The notes under the pieces: generated by a model
The model's input: only the letters and a program-made list of their open reading frames with translations
The model's database searches: none
What the model was told of the DNA's origin: nothing
From: Deltaproteobacteria bacterium
GTDB lineage: Bacteria > Desulfobacterota > Binatia > UBA9968
Direction of reading: 5' to 3'
DNA: 6,242 bases
Assembly: GCA_023250495.1 (NCBI GenBank)
Contig: JAHFAP010000195.1
Location: 1-6,242 of the forward strand
Translations under genes and position numbers: made by a program
Shown here: positions 6,044 through 6,242 of the stretch, piece by piece
Layout of the letters: each line of letters begins with the position of its first letter
Position numbering within the stretch: the stretch's first letter is position 1

Positions 6044-6242
6044 ATGAAGAGAAGCAGTCTCGTCATCGATGTTCATCATCATTGGATGCCCGAGGAGCAC
6101 TACCGCCGCCCGGAGCTTTATGTGCGTCAAGACGAAGAAGTGGTTCATGAGGCTGACCGGTTTCGCATCCGTCGCGCCGGCGTTCAACTCTTTTCCCCAC
6201 CCAGGATGACCTCGCGGATCGATGAGCAGATCAAGGCCATGG
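6044..6242 (+). CDS. Amidohydrolase family protein (ACMSD / amidohydrolase-2 type), N-terminal part, cut by window edge
   Basis: The 66 codons present start MKRSSLVIDVHHHWMPEEHY. The first beta-strand followed by HHH (11-13) gives the His-x-His metal site (His11, His13) of metal-dependent amidohydrolase barrels, and the 'IDVHHHWMP' form is typical of the amidohydrolase-2 group. That group contains aminocarboxymuconate-semialdehyde decarboxylase and related decarboxylases and hydrolases that act on aromatic or carboxylated ring compounds. The visible part ends in the first helical region (SRIDEQIKAM), so the remaining metal ligands and the substrate cannot be judged. It follows the sulfatase on the same strand after 84 bases and may share its transcript, since no clear terminator lies between them. 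A functional link to the sulfatase is not evident. The family assignment is good and the specific reaction is unknown. Confidence 0.85.
   Translation, partial: MKRSSLVIDVHHHWMPEEHYRRPELYVRQDEEVVHEADRFRIRRAGVQLFSPPRMTSRIDEQIKAM

Overview
The window reads as a stretch of bacterial chromosome, fairly GC-rich by eye, with short intergenic gaps and Shine-Dalgarno-type start sites. The glmU-glmS pair, the secreted sulfatase and the amidohydrolase of the 'DVHHHWMP' type would suit an uncultured soil or sediment lineage (deltaproteobacterial, Tectomicrobia or Rokubacteria-like). That placement is a guess from protein flavour. No rRNA, tRNA, CRISPR array, insertion sequence or phage gene was seen.

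Left part (1-1952, minus strand): the N-terminal third of glmS, cut by the window edge, preceded by a complete glmU. The two genes share one base in a TGATG stop/start overlap. Together they supply two of the three enzymes of the UDP-N-acetylglucosamine route (GlmM is not in the window), which feeds peptidoglycan and lipopolysaccharide. A good sigma70-type promoter (TTGATT-16-TATAAT) lies just upstream of glmU and fixes its start at 1952.

Middle (2349-4329, minus strand): a three-gene operon. It encodes a DrrA-like ABC ATPase, an ABC-2 permease whose best start is a GTG with an ideal ribosome site inside the end of the ATPase gene, and a 79-residue single-helix membrane protein of unknown function. 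The ATPase has Asn where the H-loop His normally sits. Between this operon and glmU lie about 400 bases with no convincing gene.

Right part (4330-6242, plus strand): a divergent intergenic region with a probable promoter, then a complete exported sulfatase. It carries the Cys-type formylglycine motif CCPSR and strongly resembles animal N-acetylglucosamine-6-sulfatase, including a C-terminal Cys pair. After an 84-base gap comes the start of an amidohydrolase of the ACMSD / amidohydrolase-2 type, cut by the right edge.

The genes fall into three functional groups: cell-wall precursor synthesis, an export transporter, and extracytoplasmic sulfate-ester hydrolysis with a possible catabolic partner. 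I do not see strong evidence for a wholly new system. The most unusual points are the H-loop substitution, the small membrane protein in the transporter operon, and the GNS-like sulfatase.
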